From positions 62,001-126,000 of the forward strand of contig DATENC010000026.1 in assembly GCA_035275265.1 (NCBI GenBank): a stretch of DNA of 64,000 nt. Reading direction: 5' to 3'. Below, piece by piece: positions 8,973 through 18,167 of the stretch. The notes beneath the pieces were generated by a model that was not told the DNA's origin, did no database searches, and saw only the letters and a list, made by a program, of their open reading frames with translations. The translations under genes were made by a program, and so were the position numbers. Each line of letters begins with the position of its first letter. Within the stretch, counting starts at the first letter, position 1. This DNA is from JACQAP01 sp035275265. GTDB taxonomy: Bacteria > Pseudomonadota > Gammaproteobacteria > Burkholderiales > JACQAP01.

Positions 8973-9629
8973 CTAGTTCGCAGCGAAGCAGTAGAAAAGT
9001 CCTGCGCCGCCCGAGGCCTTCAGTTGGTCCTGGCCGCAACCACGCGATCCGTGCGAGGAGTTCCAGGACTTCATGTGCCGCGTGTCCTTCAGCCCCATCA
9101 GGTCGTGGTGGCCGACGATCGCCGAGCCCTCGCCGTTCTTCGCCCAGTTGCCGCAGGTGGTATCGCCGCCCGCCGTCGAATACATACCGGCCGGATCCGA
9201 GCCTGTAAGAATGTCGTGCTCGTTCGGCGTATCCCCGCGACCCTTCACCGTCTCGCCCTTCTCCGTCAGCGCAGTCTGCTTGTTGATGTTGTTCTTCGCG
9301 GAATGAAGGTCCTCGACGTTCTTGGCCACGACCACGCCCTTTGCGTTGCGCCATGGACCGTCGCCGATCCGATCGCGCGCGTTCACGCCCGCTTCGCCGC
9401 CCGGCATGGTGGTGCTCAGGTAAGCCTTCCAGCTCGTGCGCTTCGAGCCGACCGCTTTGGCGAGCGCGTTGCAATGCGCGTCCGCGCCGTCCAGGCCGCC
9501 GAGGTCGGCGCCATTGCCCTTCCCCATGCTCGTCAAGAAGAACGTCATGTCCTCGCCGCCCTGCGCAATAGCTGGGGATGTCATGCCAGCCGTAACCAGC
9601 AATGTTGCTACGATCGCTAGAACCTTCAT
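8973..9629 (-). CDS. Secreted lectin/endostatin-like domain protein
   Basis: A 218-residue exported protein. AAGGAGG precedes the ATG at 9629, and residues 1-22 form a signal peptide (MKVLAIVATLLVTAGMTSPA with cleavage near AIAQ). The body shows the pattern GLDGADAHCNALAKAVGSK followed by a WKAYLST segment, typical of the C-type-lectin-like collagenase NC10/endostatin fold in bacterial secreted proteins, with Cys pairs at the end (SRGCGQDQLKAS and LFYCFAAN). Function unknown; a carbohydrate- or surface-binding role is only a guess. Its end nearly meets the M48 gene convergently. Confidence 0.7.
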   Translation of the reverse strand: MKVLAIVATLLVTAGMTSPAIAQGGEDMTFFLTSMGKGNGADLGGLDGADAHCNALAKAVGSKRTSWKAYLSTTMPGGEAGVNARDRIGDGPWRNAKGVVVAKNVEDLHSAKNNINKQTALTEKGETVKGRGDTPNEHDILTGSDPAGMYSTAGGDTTCGNWAKNGEGSAIVGHHDLMGLKDTRHMKSWNSSHGSRGCGQDQLKASGGAGLFYCFAAN

Positions 9630-9765
9630 GTGACCTCCTTGTGGTGGATTGAACGACGGTTGGTGCCGCTTGTTCAAGAAGTGCAGATAGTCGAAAAACG
9701 CAATCGCCCCCCTAACCTGCTTAGGGAGTGCCGTTCTCGAAAAGTTCGACAAGTTCGGCGGGGGC

Positions 9766-12700
9766 TTACGCCGCCGCGACGGCTCGGTCGATTGCCGGCA
9801 GAGCGGAACGAAGACCGACGCGCTCGGCCTCCGCGCGGATCCGCTTCAGTTCCAGTAAGCCTGCGTCGTTGTGCGAGCCAGCGCCAACCGCGGCGAGCGC
9901 GCGGGCGCGTGCAACCATCAAACTTGCCCACGGAAGAGGCTCCACCCGCACATACTCTTCCAATGCACCCGCATAGCGCAGCGCCTCGTTCCAATCGCCC
10001 CATTCCACGCTTACATCGATAGCATTGCGATAGAAAAACAAATGACAATGCGAGATACAAGGCTCGCGCAACGCCGCTTCACCTTCCTCAAGTACCTGCC
10101 TGGCTCGTGCATGGGTGTCGGCGATTGCAGCGAAGCCCGAAATAATGGCAGGCCCGTAGAAACCCATTCCCATCTGCCGTGCCAGCGCAAGGGCTTCCTC
10201 CAGATGGGCATGTGCTGCCTCACGCGCTCCTTCAGCCAACCTCACCATGGCCAAAGAGTACAGTAACGCTGACAGATAGCGGCGCGCTCCAACCGTGCGC
10301 GCAAGAGGCAAACCCTCAGTGATAGCCATCTCCGCCTGCTCGTATTCCCCGCTTGCCGCGAGGATCATCGCAAGGGAGTTGTAAGCGAAAACCTCACTGT
10401 GAGGGTGGCCCATCCTGCGCGCTTCCTCACAGGACCGGCGAAACAGCTCCGTGGTTTCTTTCAGCTGATTGGCGTAGTACAAACAGTGACCGATCATGCA
10501 CCGATTGGGAACCTCCACTCTGGGGAGGCCAGCGCCCTCACACAACTCGACGCAGCGGCGAAAGTACTCCACCGCGGTCAGCATCCTCCCTTGTGCGTAT
10601 TGCGCATCGCCGAGTCCGCTTAGCGCTTGCGCCTCGCATTCGCGATCTCCGGCTTGCTGTGCGTGAAACAGCGCAGCCTCGTGCTCGATGCCGCAAGCTG
10701 TTCTGTTACCCATCGCGAAAAACAGGTTCCCGCGCAGATGATGCACTCGCGAACGCTCTGCGGCGAGAGCCAAACGATTGGCAATGCGCTCGGCGTGGTC
10801 AAGAGCATCCATCGCTGCGGCGATGTCGCCAGTGACTCGATTGCTCCCTGCGATTCCCATCCACACGCGAAAGCGTTGCTCTTCGTCGCCGGCGATCTCC
10901 AGTGCGGACTTGAGCACCGAGATGGCCTCCGCAGACCGCCCCGTCTCCTGAAGCAATTCCGCACGCAGCGCCAATAGCGAACAGCGTACTGAATCCACAC
11001 TCGCGAGCTCCGCTCCGCGTTCAGCCAGGCGTAGCGCGGGCTCGTGGCGAAACTTTCGCGCTTGATCCTCGGCTGCCGCGAGATACGCCTGCACGGCGGC
11101 TGGATCCTCGGCTCGGTCCAGATGTTTGGCGAGAAGGATAGGCTCGCGTTCGCTGAACCAATCGGCGGCGCGTCGATGCAGTTCACGCTTTCTGGTATTC
11201 AGGAGTGACGAGTAGACACCCTCCTGAATCAGCGCGTGCGCGAAAATGTAGTCAGTGCCCTCTGGCCGCACCAGGTCGCCCCGGAGCAACGCGTCGCAGC
11301 CGTACTCGAAATCCTCCGCGAGGAAACGCAGCGCGTCCAGAGCGAAGCGCTGACCCAGGACGGAAGCGGCCTGAAGCGCGATCTTGTCTCGCGGCGCGAG
11401 CCGGTCCATGCGCGCCAGAACCAGGCTTTGGATGGTTGCGGGCAGCCTGTCCGCCTCGCTTTCCACCGCATTGCGCAGCAACTGCTCGAGGAACAGCGGA
11501 TTACCCCCCGCGCGTTCGATACAGTTCAAGGCGAGGTGGTTGGATGGTTCGATCAGGCCGCTGGCCAGCATCTGCGCTTCCTCTGGCCGCAGGGGGCCAA
11601 CATCGATGGTCATGAGTGGGGCGCCGTTCGTGGAAGCGCGCCACTGCTTGTCCAAAGGATCGCCCTCTATGCGCGAGGTCATTAACAGCACGACGGGCAT
11701 TTCGCCGGCGGCCCTGGTAAGCAGCGCAAGATATTGCAGGAGATCCGGAGATGCCCAGTGAATATCCTCCACGATCAGCAGGCGCGGTTGGCGAACCGCC
11801 GAGCGTTGCAACATCCCCTTGACAAGGTTGCGCATGCGCTGCGCACGCGTTTCGTTATCCATTGCATCGAACACAGCGCGCTGCTCGGGCGAGTGCTCCA
11901 ATTCCAGCAGGTCGCTAATGAGCGCCTCCTGGTCAGACGCCAGAAGACCGTTTGCCAAGCCGCGATTCACCGCACTGCGTAGCGCCGCCTGATCACCAGG
12001 CGCTTGCACCCCAAGCAAATCCTTTACGATTGTCGGGATTGCGTCTTGGCCCTTGCGGACACCGAAGTCGAGCACCTGTCCCATGTGACAGACATAGCCG
12101 CGGCTTTGCGCGCGCGACCGTACGACGTCCACCAGATAAGACTTTCCAATGCCCGCTTCGCCCCGAACGAACAGCGCCGAGCCATTGCCGCTTTCCCTGG
12201 CGGCGTCCAGCGCACTCATGAGCTGGCGTAACTCGGTTTGTCGGCCGACAAACGGTCTACGCTCACGTGCCGTGTATCGCAGCCCTTGGACATTCCACAA
12301 TAGAACCGGCTTGTCGAAGCCCTTGAGCACCGTATTTCCGAGCTCCTGCGCAATCAGCATGTGAGACACCGAGCGGTAGACCGCATCAGTGATCAAGGTC
12401 TGACCCGGCTTCGCGAACGCGTTGAGCCGTGCAGCGAGATTGACCGCTTCACCGGTCACTGCGTACTTGGGTTGCGCGCCGGCGGTGATCGTCGCTGCCA
12501 CAACTTCCCCGCTGGCGATGCCGACGTGCAATCGCAGCGGCCCATCTCCGGTCTCAGCGATTTCTCCGGACAGCGTGTGCATGTCGAATGCTGCGCGAAT
12601 TGCGCGCTCGCCATCGTTGTCATGGGCTACCGGAGCACCGAAAACGGCCAGAGCCCCATCGCCTGCATGATCGATGATGTGGCCGCTGTAGTTGGCAATG

Positions 12701-13053
12701 ACGCGATCGGTGATGTCGTAGAAGCGGCCCAGCAATTTTTGAACATTCTCGGCATCCAGGCGTGCGCACATCGCCGAATAGCCCGAAATATCGGCGACGA
12801 GCACTGTGGCCTGGCGCCGCTCTCCGTCTATTGGTGAGGGGGTGGCCGATCGCTCGGCAGCGTCGCGACCTGGCGTCTGACGATCCGCCGCGGCGGCCCG
12901 CGCAGTCACCGGATGTGCACACTCAGGACAGAATTTCGCGGCTTCCGGCAGCGGCGTTCCGCATTGGGAACAGTTGCGTTGGAGTGGAGCAGCACACTGC
13001 TCGCAAAACTTCGCACCAGCGCGATTATCGTACCAACAATGGGGGCATTTCAT
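9766..13053 (-). CDS. Zinc-ribbon / class III cyclase / AAA-type ATPase / TPR protein
   Basis: A 1095-residue multidomain signalling protein. Residues 1-50 hold two zinc ribbons (CPHC...CEQC and CSQC...CPEC). Residues about 80-255 are a class III nucleotidyl cyclase domain with metal aspartates in VADISGYS (Asp88) and HAGDGALAVFG (Asp132). Residues about 268-550 are an ATPase with Walker A GEAGIGKS (298-305) and Walker B LLIVEDIHW. The rest is mostly alpha-helical TPR-like repeats. The architecture is known from soluble adenylate cyclase-like regulators in proteobacteria. Ligand and target are unknown. Monocistronic as far as visible. Confidence 0.88.
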   Translation of the reverse strand: MKCPHCWYDNRAGAKFCEQCAAPLQRNCSQCGTPLPEAAKFCPECAHPVTARAAAADRQTPGRDAAERSATPSPIDGERRQATVLVADISGYSAMCARLDAENVQKLLGRFYDITDRVIANYSGHIIDHAGDGALAVFGAPVAHDNDGERAIRAAFDMHTLSGEIAETGDGPLRLHVGIASGEVVAATITAGAQPKYAVTGEAVNLAARLNAFAKPGQTLITDAVYRSVSHMLIAQELGNTVLKGFDKPVLLWNVQGLRYTARERRPFVGRQTELRQLMSALDAARESGNGSALFVRGEAGIGKSYLVDVVRSRAQSRGYVCHMGQVLDFGVRKGQDAIPTIVKDLLGVQAPGDQAALRSAVNRGLANGLLASDQEALISDLLELEHSPEQRAVFDAMDNETRAQRMRNLVKGMLQRSAVRQPRLLIVEDIHWASPDLLQYLALLTRAAGEMPVVLLMTSRIEGDPLDKQWRASTNGAPLMTIDVGPLRPEEAQMLASGLIEPSNHLALNCIERAGGNPLFLEQLLRNAVESEADRLPATIQSLVLARMDRLAPRDKIALQAASVLGQRFALDALRFLAEDFEYGCDALLRGDLVRPEGTDYIFAHALIQEGVYSSLLNTRKRELHRRAADWFSEREPILLAKHLDRAEDPAAVQAYLAAAEDQARKFRHEPALRLAERGAELASVDSVRCSLLALRAELLQETGRSAEAISVLKSALEIAGDEEQRFRVWMGIAGSNRVTGDIAAAMDALDHAERIANRLALAAERSRVHHLRGNLFFAMGNRTACGIEHEAALFHAQQAGDRECEAQALSGLGDAQYAQGRMLTAVEYFRRCVELCEGAGLPRVEVPNRCMIGHCLYYANQLKETTELFRRSCEEARRMGHPHSEVFAYNSLAMILAASGEYEQAEMAITEGLPLARTVGARRYLSALLYSLAMVRLAEGAREAAHAHLEEALALARQMGMGFYGPAIISGFAAIADTHARARQVLEEGEAALREPCISHCHLFFYRNAIDVSVEWGDWNEALRYAGALEEYVRVEPLPWASLMVARARALAAVGAGSHNDAGLLELKRIRAEAERVGLRSALPAIDRAVAAA

Positions 13054-13226
13054 GCGATCGATAACGCGTAGTGCCTTGCGACTAGTGAAGCCTAACCGTC
13101 GAGGTATAAGTGGTCAAGTTGAGGGTTGCGGGCCTCACACATCACGCTGAACATCCAAGCATTTTCCGAGCGGACTTTCTGGACTGGTTGCATGGTCGAT
13201 GCAAGCCGGGTTCAGCAGCGATGTCC

Positions 13227-14462
13227 TCATGCAACTTGCACATGGCCTCGACCGATTTGCTTGATCGATGGTGTTCCACACAACCTCATGGCGAGCTCAA
13301 GCTCCTCCCGCAGCATGTCGAGCACGGTCTCGACTCCGGGCTGACCAAAGGAAGCCAGCCCCCACAGATAGGGGCGGCCAATGCAAACTGCCCGTGCGCC
13401 GAGCGCCAATGCCTTGAAAATGTCCGAGCCGCGCCGGAAGCCGCTGTCGATGAGCACGGGGATGCGTCCTTCGACACCCGCGACGACCTCGGCGAGGCAG
13501 GCGATGGTGGCGCGACCACCTCCGTCCGTGCGCCCTCCATGATTCGAGACGATGATGCCGTCCACGCCGTGCTCGATGCAGAGTTGAGCATCCTCTCGCG
13601 TGACAATCCCCTTGAGCACCACCTTCATGCGCGTGGTCGCCTTGATTCGGTCGACAATCTCCCAGGTCAGTTGCGGAGCCATCAGCGTGGTCAAGCCCGC
13701 AAGGTTCTGACCATCGAACATCGGCTTGCGTCGGGCGTATCCCTCAATACTCATGACGTGGCAGTCCAGGCACTGCCTGGAGTCTGTGTATTTGGCCCGC
13801 TTTCTGACATCTCGCGTGACACGCCCGGCCGCGCTGTCCACGGTGACCGCCACGACAGGGCATCCGGCGGCCTCGGCCCGCTTGAGCAGACCTTCGGTCA
13901 GGCTCCAACGCTGCGTGGCATATAACTGGTACCAAAGCGGACCGCCCGTCGTCTCGGTAACCTCTTCGATGGAACTGGTGGACATGGTCGAAAGTATTTG
14001 AAGGTAACCCCGTGACCGCGCAGCCTTCGCCGCGGCAATTGCCCCATCCGGGTGGAACGCCTTTTCGCTTCCTGTTGGAGCAATGATGATAGGTGTCTTC
14101 CACGTTTTGCCGAACAGCTCGGTGCTCGTATCCACTTTCGTCACGTCGATGAGCCGGCGGGCGCGAAGCCCCATCCGAGCGAAGCCATCGCGGTTGAGCT
14201 GAACAATGGCTCCGCCATCGATCCCCCAGGCCATGTAATCGAAATGAGCGGGAGGCAACACCTTTCGCGCGGCAGCCTCGAAATCGAATACATCGATGGC
14301 ATCGTCTGGACTTTCGATGATGCGGTCGATGTCGAGGGATGCGCCGGACCGCCGGGACTCATCTGCAAAGCCTTGCGAAGGCGCGTAAGCAAGCAACGGC
14401 GACGCCGCGAGGAATTTCAGGAATGCGCGGCGCTGCAAGGAGTCGCGCCGTAGTGTTCTCAT
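13227..14462 (-). CDS. Tat-exported FMN-dependent alpha-hydroxy-acid oxidase
   Basis: A 411-residue flavoenzyme of the LldD/lactate oxidase/glycolate oxidase family. The N-terminus has a twin-arginine signal (QRRAFLKFLAASPLLAYA, residues 10-27), so it is exported folded with FMN. The TIM barrel starts near residue 55; IIIAPTGSEKAFHPDG, WYQLYATQR, VLKGIVTREDA (FMN Lys), SNHGGR (306-311, catalytic His) and DSGFRRGSDIFKALALGA are the family motifs. Oxidises an L-2-hydroxy acid to a 2-keto acid. Odd: CLDCH at residues 231-235 has the spacing of a c-type haem motif. Transcribed divergently from the CMD-like gene at 14701. Confidence 0.9.
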   Translation of the reverse strand: MRTLRRDSLQRRAFLKFLAASPLLAYAPSQGFADESRRSGASLDIDRIIESPDDAIDVFDFEAAARKVLPPAHFDYMAWGIDGGAIVQLNRDGFARMGLRARRLIDVTKVDTSTELFGKTWKTPIIIAPTGSEKAFHPDGAIAAAKAARSRGYLQILSTMSTSSIEEVTETTGGPLWYQLYATQRWSLTEGLLKRAEAAGCPVVAVTVDSAAGRVTRDVRKRAKYTDSRQCLDCHVMSIEGYARRKPMFDGQNLAGLTTLMAPQLTWEIVDRIKATTRMKVVLKGIVTREDAQLCIEHGVDGIIVSNHGGRTDGGGRATIACLAEVVAGVEGRIPVLIDSGFRRGSDIFKALALGARAVCIGRPYLWGLASFGQPGVETVLDMLREELELAMRLCGTPSIKQIGRGHVQVA

Positions 14463-14700
14463 TTAGGTTTCTCCCCTGGTTCGCGTCCGCACCTACCCGG
14501 TAACCAACTTCTGGATCAGCTTTGCGGCCGGTTGCGCGTCGAGCGCTATAGTATCCACACGGAGCCGTCACATGTCGATCGGGTACGGACGTTTCTGCCG
14601 TTTGACGATACACGCGTGGCAAGTCACCGGGCACTCGACCCAAGGAGAGCCCAAAGGGCAGATAATCAGAAAGCGCAATCGGCGCTTAACGGAGGATGCC

Positions 14701-15084
14701 GTGTCAGATCGCTACAAACAAGGTTTGGAGAACTTCCGCCGCATTACTGGCAAAGCTGGGAAAGGCCTTACCGACACGTTCGATAACATCGCACCGGATC
14801 TCGAACGTTATTTGATGGAGTTCGTGTTCGGCGATATTTACTCGCGTCCGGCGCTCGACGTGAAACAGCGACAGCTCGCCGCCATTTCCGCGCTTGCGGC
14901 GCTCGGCACATGCCAACCCCAGCTGGTGGTGCATATCAATGGCGCGCTGAATGTCGGCTGCACCGAGGCCGAAGTTGTGGAGATTATTCTGGCGGTCGCG
15001 ATCTTTGCCGGGTTTCCCGCTGCCATCAACGCGATGGTCATCGCCAAACAGGTTTTCGATGACCGCGTACCCAGCAAGAAATGA
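14701..15084 (+). CDS. Carboxymuconolactone-decarboxylase (CMD) family protein
   Basis: A 127-residue protein of the CMD/AhpD-like all-helical family. GTG at 14701 is chosen as start because GGAGG lies 6 nt upstream and because it begins just before the domain; an ATG at 14572 would add 43 residues unlike the family. Seen are RPALDVKQRQLAAISALAAL (family signature), TCQPQLVVHINGALNVGCTEAE and the helix FAGFPAAINAMVIAKQVF. The CxxC of AhpD is absent, so a decarboxylase-like or simple hydrolase role fits better than peroxidase. Several decayed copies of this gene exist at 39.5-43.6 kb. Confidence 0.85.
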   Translation: MSDRYKQGLENFRRITGKAGKGLTDTFDNIAPDLERYLMEFVFGDIYSRPALDVKQRQLAAISALAALGTCQPQLVVHINGALNVGCTEAEVVEIILAVAIFAGFPAAINAMVIAKQVFDDRVPSKK

Positions 15085-15209
15085 CCTCCCCCAAGATTCC
15101 GCCGAGAACTATCGACAAAGCGTTCTGACAGGAGCCACCGCAGCTGGCGCCAGTCAGTAGCGGCGCCTGAAAGTCAGCATTCGCGGAGGTCAAGCGAAAT
15201 TCGATTCGG

Positions 15210-15674
15210 CTACTTCTGCCCTGGCGGAGCAGACGACGTAAAGATGTAACGATGCATCTTCCACGCCCCGCTCTCAAGTTTGAGCACGAATAATTCACTG
15301 TTTGCTACATCGCCCTCTGCTCCAGTCGCCACGACACGGAAGTGCCCGGTCGAAGTCGTGCGGACCCAGGCAGTGTTCCCAATGACTTCCACGTCGTGAA
15401 AGGCAAATTGCCCGCGCAGCTTCAGAGTCGCGAAGACCCACTCGTAGGCCTTGCGCACGGAGTCACGCCCGACAGAAGGTGGGGCATACTCGGGGATGAA
15501 GACGGGATTGGCGCTGTAAAGATCCAGAATGCCGTCGATGTCGTTGTTCGACAGGCGTTCCTGATACCTGTTCAAAAGGTTCTCGATCGCCGTCTTGGCC
15601 TCTTCTGCCGCAACAGTTGGCAAAGGTACTATCGCAGCCAGCAGGAATGTAACCAACGTGCCCAGTTTGTTCAT
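15210..15674 (-). CDS. Exported SnoaL/NTF2-like protein
   Basis: A 154-residue protein with a signal peptide (residues 1-23, LVTFLLAAIVPLPTVAA) and one NTF2-like cone fold as in SgcJ/EcaC and ketosteroid-isomerase relatives. Features are IENLLNRYQERLSNNDIDGI, DLYSANPVFIPEYAPPSVG and the C-terminal LKLESGAWKMHRYIFTS strand. AAGGA precedes the ATG. Members bind small hydrophobic molecules or act as isomerases; nothing points to a specific ligand. It is last in a same-strand series with two alpha/beta hydrolases and an SDR fusion. Confidence 0.82.
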   Translation of the reverse strand: MNKLGTLVTFLLAAIVPLPTVAAEEAKTAIENLLNRYQERLSNNDIDGILDLYSANPVFIPEYAPPSVGRDSVRKAYEWVFATLKLRGQFAFHDVEVIGNTAWVRTTSTGHFRVVATGAEGDVANSELFVLKLESGAWKMHRYIFTSSAPPGQK

Positions 15675-15902
15675 GGCCGTGTCCTTCGGATAGTCAGGCT
15701 CGCGCGCGGATTCGCGAATAGTAGCGCCGATCGGTTGATCGTATCTTCGAATGGTTGCTTTTGGCGATCCACCTGTAATTCCGCCTTTGGCCGATCAGCG
15801 ACCATCATGCAATTTATCGAGCCTGGCCACTTTTCCCCGCCGCCGGGAAGCGTCTCGAGGCAACGCCAACCCCTAGCCGCTTCCCGATCGAGTAGAACGT
15901 AT

Positions 15903-16616
15903 TTACTGTGCTGCCGTCACACCCTTAGCGGCTTTCTTGATTAGCGCGACCACAGCTTCCGGTTTCGAGACGTAAACCGCGTGGCTGCCTTTAACCTCGG
16001 TCACCGTTGCGCCGGCGCGCTTCGACATTGCGCGCTGGGCCTCCGGTGGGATCATCTTGTCGTCGGTTGCGACGAGATACCAGCTCGGTTTGCTTCTCCA
16101 GGCCGCTTCCGAGACTGCGCCTTCCAAAGCGGCTACGCCCCACGGAAGTTGGGAGTTGGCCATGAAGTCCGCCTTGTCCTTAGGCAGGTCGGCTGCGAAT
16201 GACGCGGCAAACTTGGCCTTGTCGAGCAACAGGTAACCGTCCTGCGGCGGCAGGATCGGGGGCACTGGAGCTCCGGGCGCGGGGTTCCCGATGAGCGCTG
16301 CGACGGACTCGCCCTTGTCCGGAGCAAAAGCCGCGATATAGACAAGCACCGCAACCTTGGGATCGTTTCCGGCTTCAGTGATCACCACCCCGCCATAGGA
16401 GTGGCCAACAAGAATGACGGGCCCGTCTTGCGCTGCGACGGTGCGTTTCGTTGCCGCCACATCGTCGGCTAGCGATGACGTGGGGTTTTGGACGATGCTC
16501 ACGTTGTAGCCGTCCTTCTTCAGAATTTTGTAGACGTCCTCCCAGCCAGAGCCGTCCACGAAACCACCGTGTACGAGAACTACTGCCACTGCTGCTGCGC
16601 TTGCAATCCCAGCCAT
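15903..16616 (-). CDS. Alpha/beta hydrolase (EstC-like)
   Basis: A 237-residue alpha/beta hydrolase. AAAGGAGAG precedes the ATG. The oxyanion motif is VLVHGGFVDGSGW (residues 13-25), the nucleophile elbow is GHSYGG, the acid is near LVATDDKMIP and the catalytic His sits in GSHAVYVSKPEAV. This pattern matches the salicylate esterase/EstC group. The N-terminus starts directly with the first strand; the Ala-rich stretch before it is too short for an export signal, so it is probably cytoplasmic. It shares its strand with the SDR fusion 196 nt upstream. Confidence 0.88.
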   Translation of the reverse strand: MAGIASAAAVAVVLVHGGFVDGSGWEDVYKILKKDGYNVSIVQNPTSSLADDVAATKRTVAAQDGPVILVGHSYGGVVITEAGNDPKVAVLVYIAAFAPDKGESVAALIGNPAPGAPVPPILPPQDGYLLLDKAKFAASFAADLPKDKADFMANSQLPWGVAALEGAVSEAAWRSKPSWYLVATDDKMIPPEAQRAMSKRAGATVTEVKGSHAVYVSKPEAVVALIKKAAKGVTAAQ

Positions 16617-16811
16617 GATGCTCTCCTTTCTTCAAGTAGGCGCTCAAGACGAGCGAATTCGAAACAACTCAAACATGCGCGGTCCAATGACTTCCCATAA
16701 ATGTATCTGGATTAGTCCTCAGCGCTCTGGCCCATCGCAACGACAAGAGAGAGGGATCTAACGCTGAATGTTGTGACAATTTCTTGACAAATATTCACGA
16801 GGTGCAGACGC

Positions 16812-18125
16812 TCAAGTCCACGAGCTGCGAAATCCCGAGGGAGCACCCGGATGAGCCGGCGGTGAGACCGACTCTGCGGGTGTCGCCTGCGTCGCCGCGC
16901 CGTGGCCGGCGGCTCGGGCCAGATCGTCAAACATGGTCTGGTTCGCTGTACGTAGCCGACGCGCAAGGAATGCGCGGCCCAGCCACGCAGGCAGCCCGAC
17001 CTGAGTTTCATGGCTGGTGACGACGGTACTCAGGCCGTCGGGCGTGGGTCGGACCGTGAACGTGCGCTCGGCGTGCAGCCCATAGGCGTCCGCATCGATG
17101 GCGAAAGACTGCGGTCGATCGGCAGCCACCACGGTGCTGCGCAGTTCGACCGGGTGCGCTTTCCATCGGAAGGACACCGGTCGGCCCGCACGATCACGTG
17201 ACTCCACCCGCACCCACCGGCAGGCCCGATACCACGACGGCCAGCGTTCGACGTCGGTCAACAGATCCCACACGCGTTCGGCCGACGCACGAATCATGAT
17301 CTCGTTGTGAACCTCGATCGGTGGCCGGAAGGACTCGCCGACCGGACGGAGCAGCCTTGCCGTGAACAGGGTGAGCCACTCGCGCGGCATGAACCGGCCG
17401 CCGGCGGCGAGCACTTTGTTTCGCACGCCGGGGATGACCACGGCCCTGCCTTTGTCCAGCGCCCGTAGCCCGGCGTCGATCACGGACTCGGGATCGGCAA
17501 GCCGGCGGTAGATCGCTGTGCGGCTGACGTCGGCGCCGAGCGCGTCGACGAAACCTGTGCGCGTGGGACCCGGACACAGTGCGGTGACCGTAACACCGGC
17601 AGCACGCGCCTCAGCCCACAGGGCTTGGCTGAACGACAGCACGAATGCCTTGCTCGCGCCGTACACCGCCTGGTATGGCGCGGGCTGGAACGCGATAGTG
17701 GACGCGACGTTGAGAATCCCGCCGCTGCCTCGCGCGAGCATTCCGGGTAGGAACGCGCGAGCCAGGGTGATCACGGCATTGACGTCGACTGCCACCTCGT
17801 CGGCCTCGCGGTCTGCGTCGGCCTCGGCAAATCGGCCGTAGCTGCCAAACCCGGCATTGTTGACCAGCACTTCGATCGCGCGGCCGCCAACGTGATCGAG
17901 CAACGCGACGACACCTGCCCGGGTCGAGAGGTCTGCAGCGACAGTCTCGATCCGCACCCGGGGAGCAGCACGGCGAATCTGATCCGCCGCTTCGTCCAAC
18001 CGGGTCTTGTTGCGGCCGGTCAGCACCAGCGACATGCCCCGGTCCGCGAGTCTGACGGCAAACCCGCGGCCCAACCCGGACGACGCTCCGGTCACGACAG
18101 CCCATTGGCCCTGATAGAGAATCAT
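16812..18125 (-). CDS. SDR oxidoreductase fused to an SRPBCC domain
   Basis: A 437-residue two-domain protein. Residues 1-265 are a classical SDR: GASSGLGRGFAVRLADRG, NNAGFGSYG, Ser in LNVASTIAF and Tyr/Lys in YQAVYGASKAFVLSF. Residues about 285-410 form an SRPBCC (START/Bet v1-like) ligand-binding domain: EVHNEIMIRASAERVWDLL, DVERWPSWYRACRWV and TVRPTPDGLSTVVTSHE. The frame is uninterrupted, so this is a true fusion. Inference: the SRPBCC pocket presents a hydrophobic substrate to the dehydrogenase. It lies 42 nt from the alpha/beta hydrolase upstream, likely one operon. Confidence 0.88.
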   Translation of the reverse strand: MILYQGQWAVVTGASSGLGRGFAVRLADRGMSLVLTGRNKTRLDEAADQIRRAAPRVRIETVAADLSTRAGVVALLDHVGGRAIEVLVNNAGFGSYGRFAEADADREADEVAVDVNAVITLARAFLPGMLARGSGGILNVASTIAFQPAPYQAVYGASKAFVLSFSQALWAEARAAGVTVTALCPGPTRTGFVDALGADVSRTAIYRRLADPESVIDAGLRALDKGRAVVIPGVRNKVLAAGGRFMPREWLTLFTARLLRPVGESFRPPIEVHNEIMIRASAERVWDLLTDVERWPSWYRACRWVRVESRDRAGRPVSFRWKAHPVELRSTVVAADRPQSFAIDADAYGLHAERTFTVRPTPDGLSTVVTSHETQVGLPAWLGRAFLARRLRTANQTMFDDLARAAGHGAATQATPAESVSPPAHPGAPSGFRSSWT

Positions 18126-18167
18126 GGCAGCTCCTATGTAGATGGCATTAACACGGGCGGTCGCTCT

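Noticed and set aside
8908..9474. Arg/Gly-rich frame opposite the lectin-like gene
   Set aside because: Overlaps a real gene with signal peptide and ribosome site on the same strand but in another frame; composition is typical of a shadow frame.
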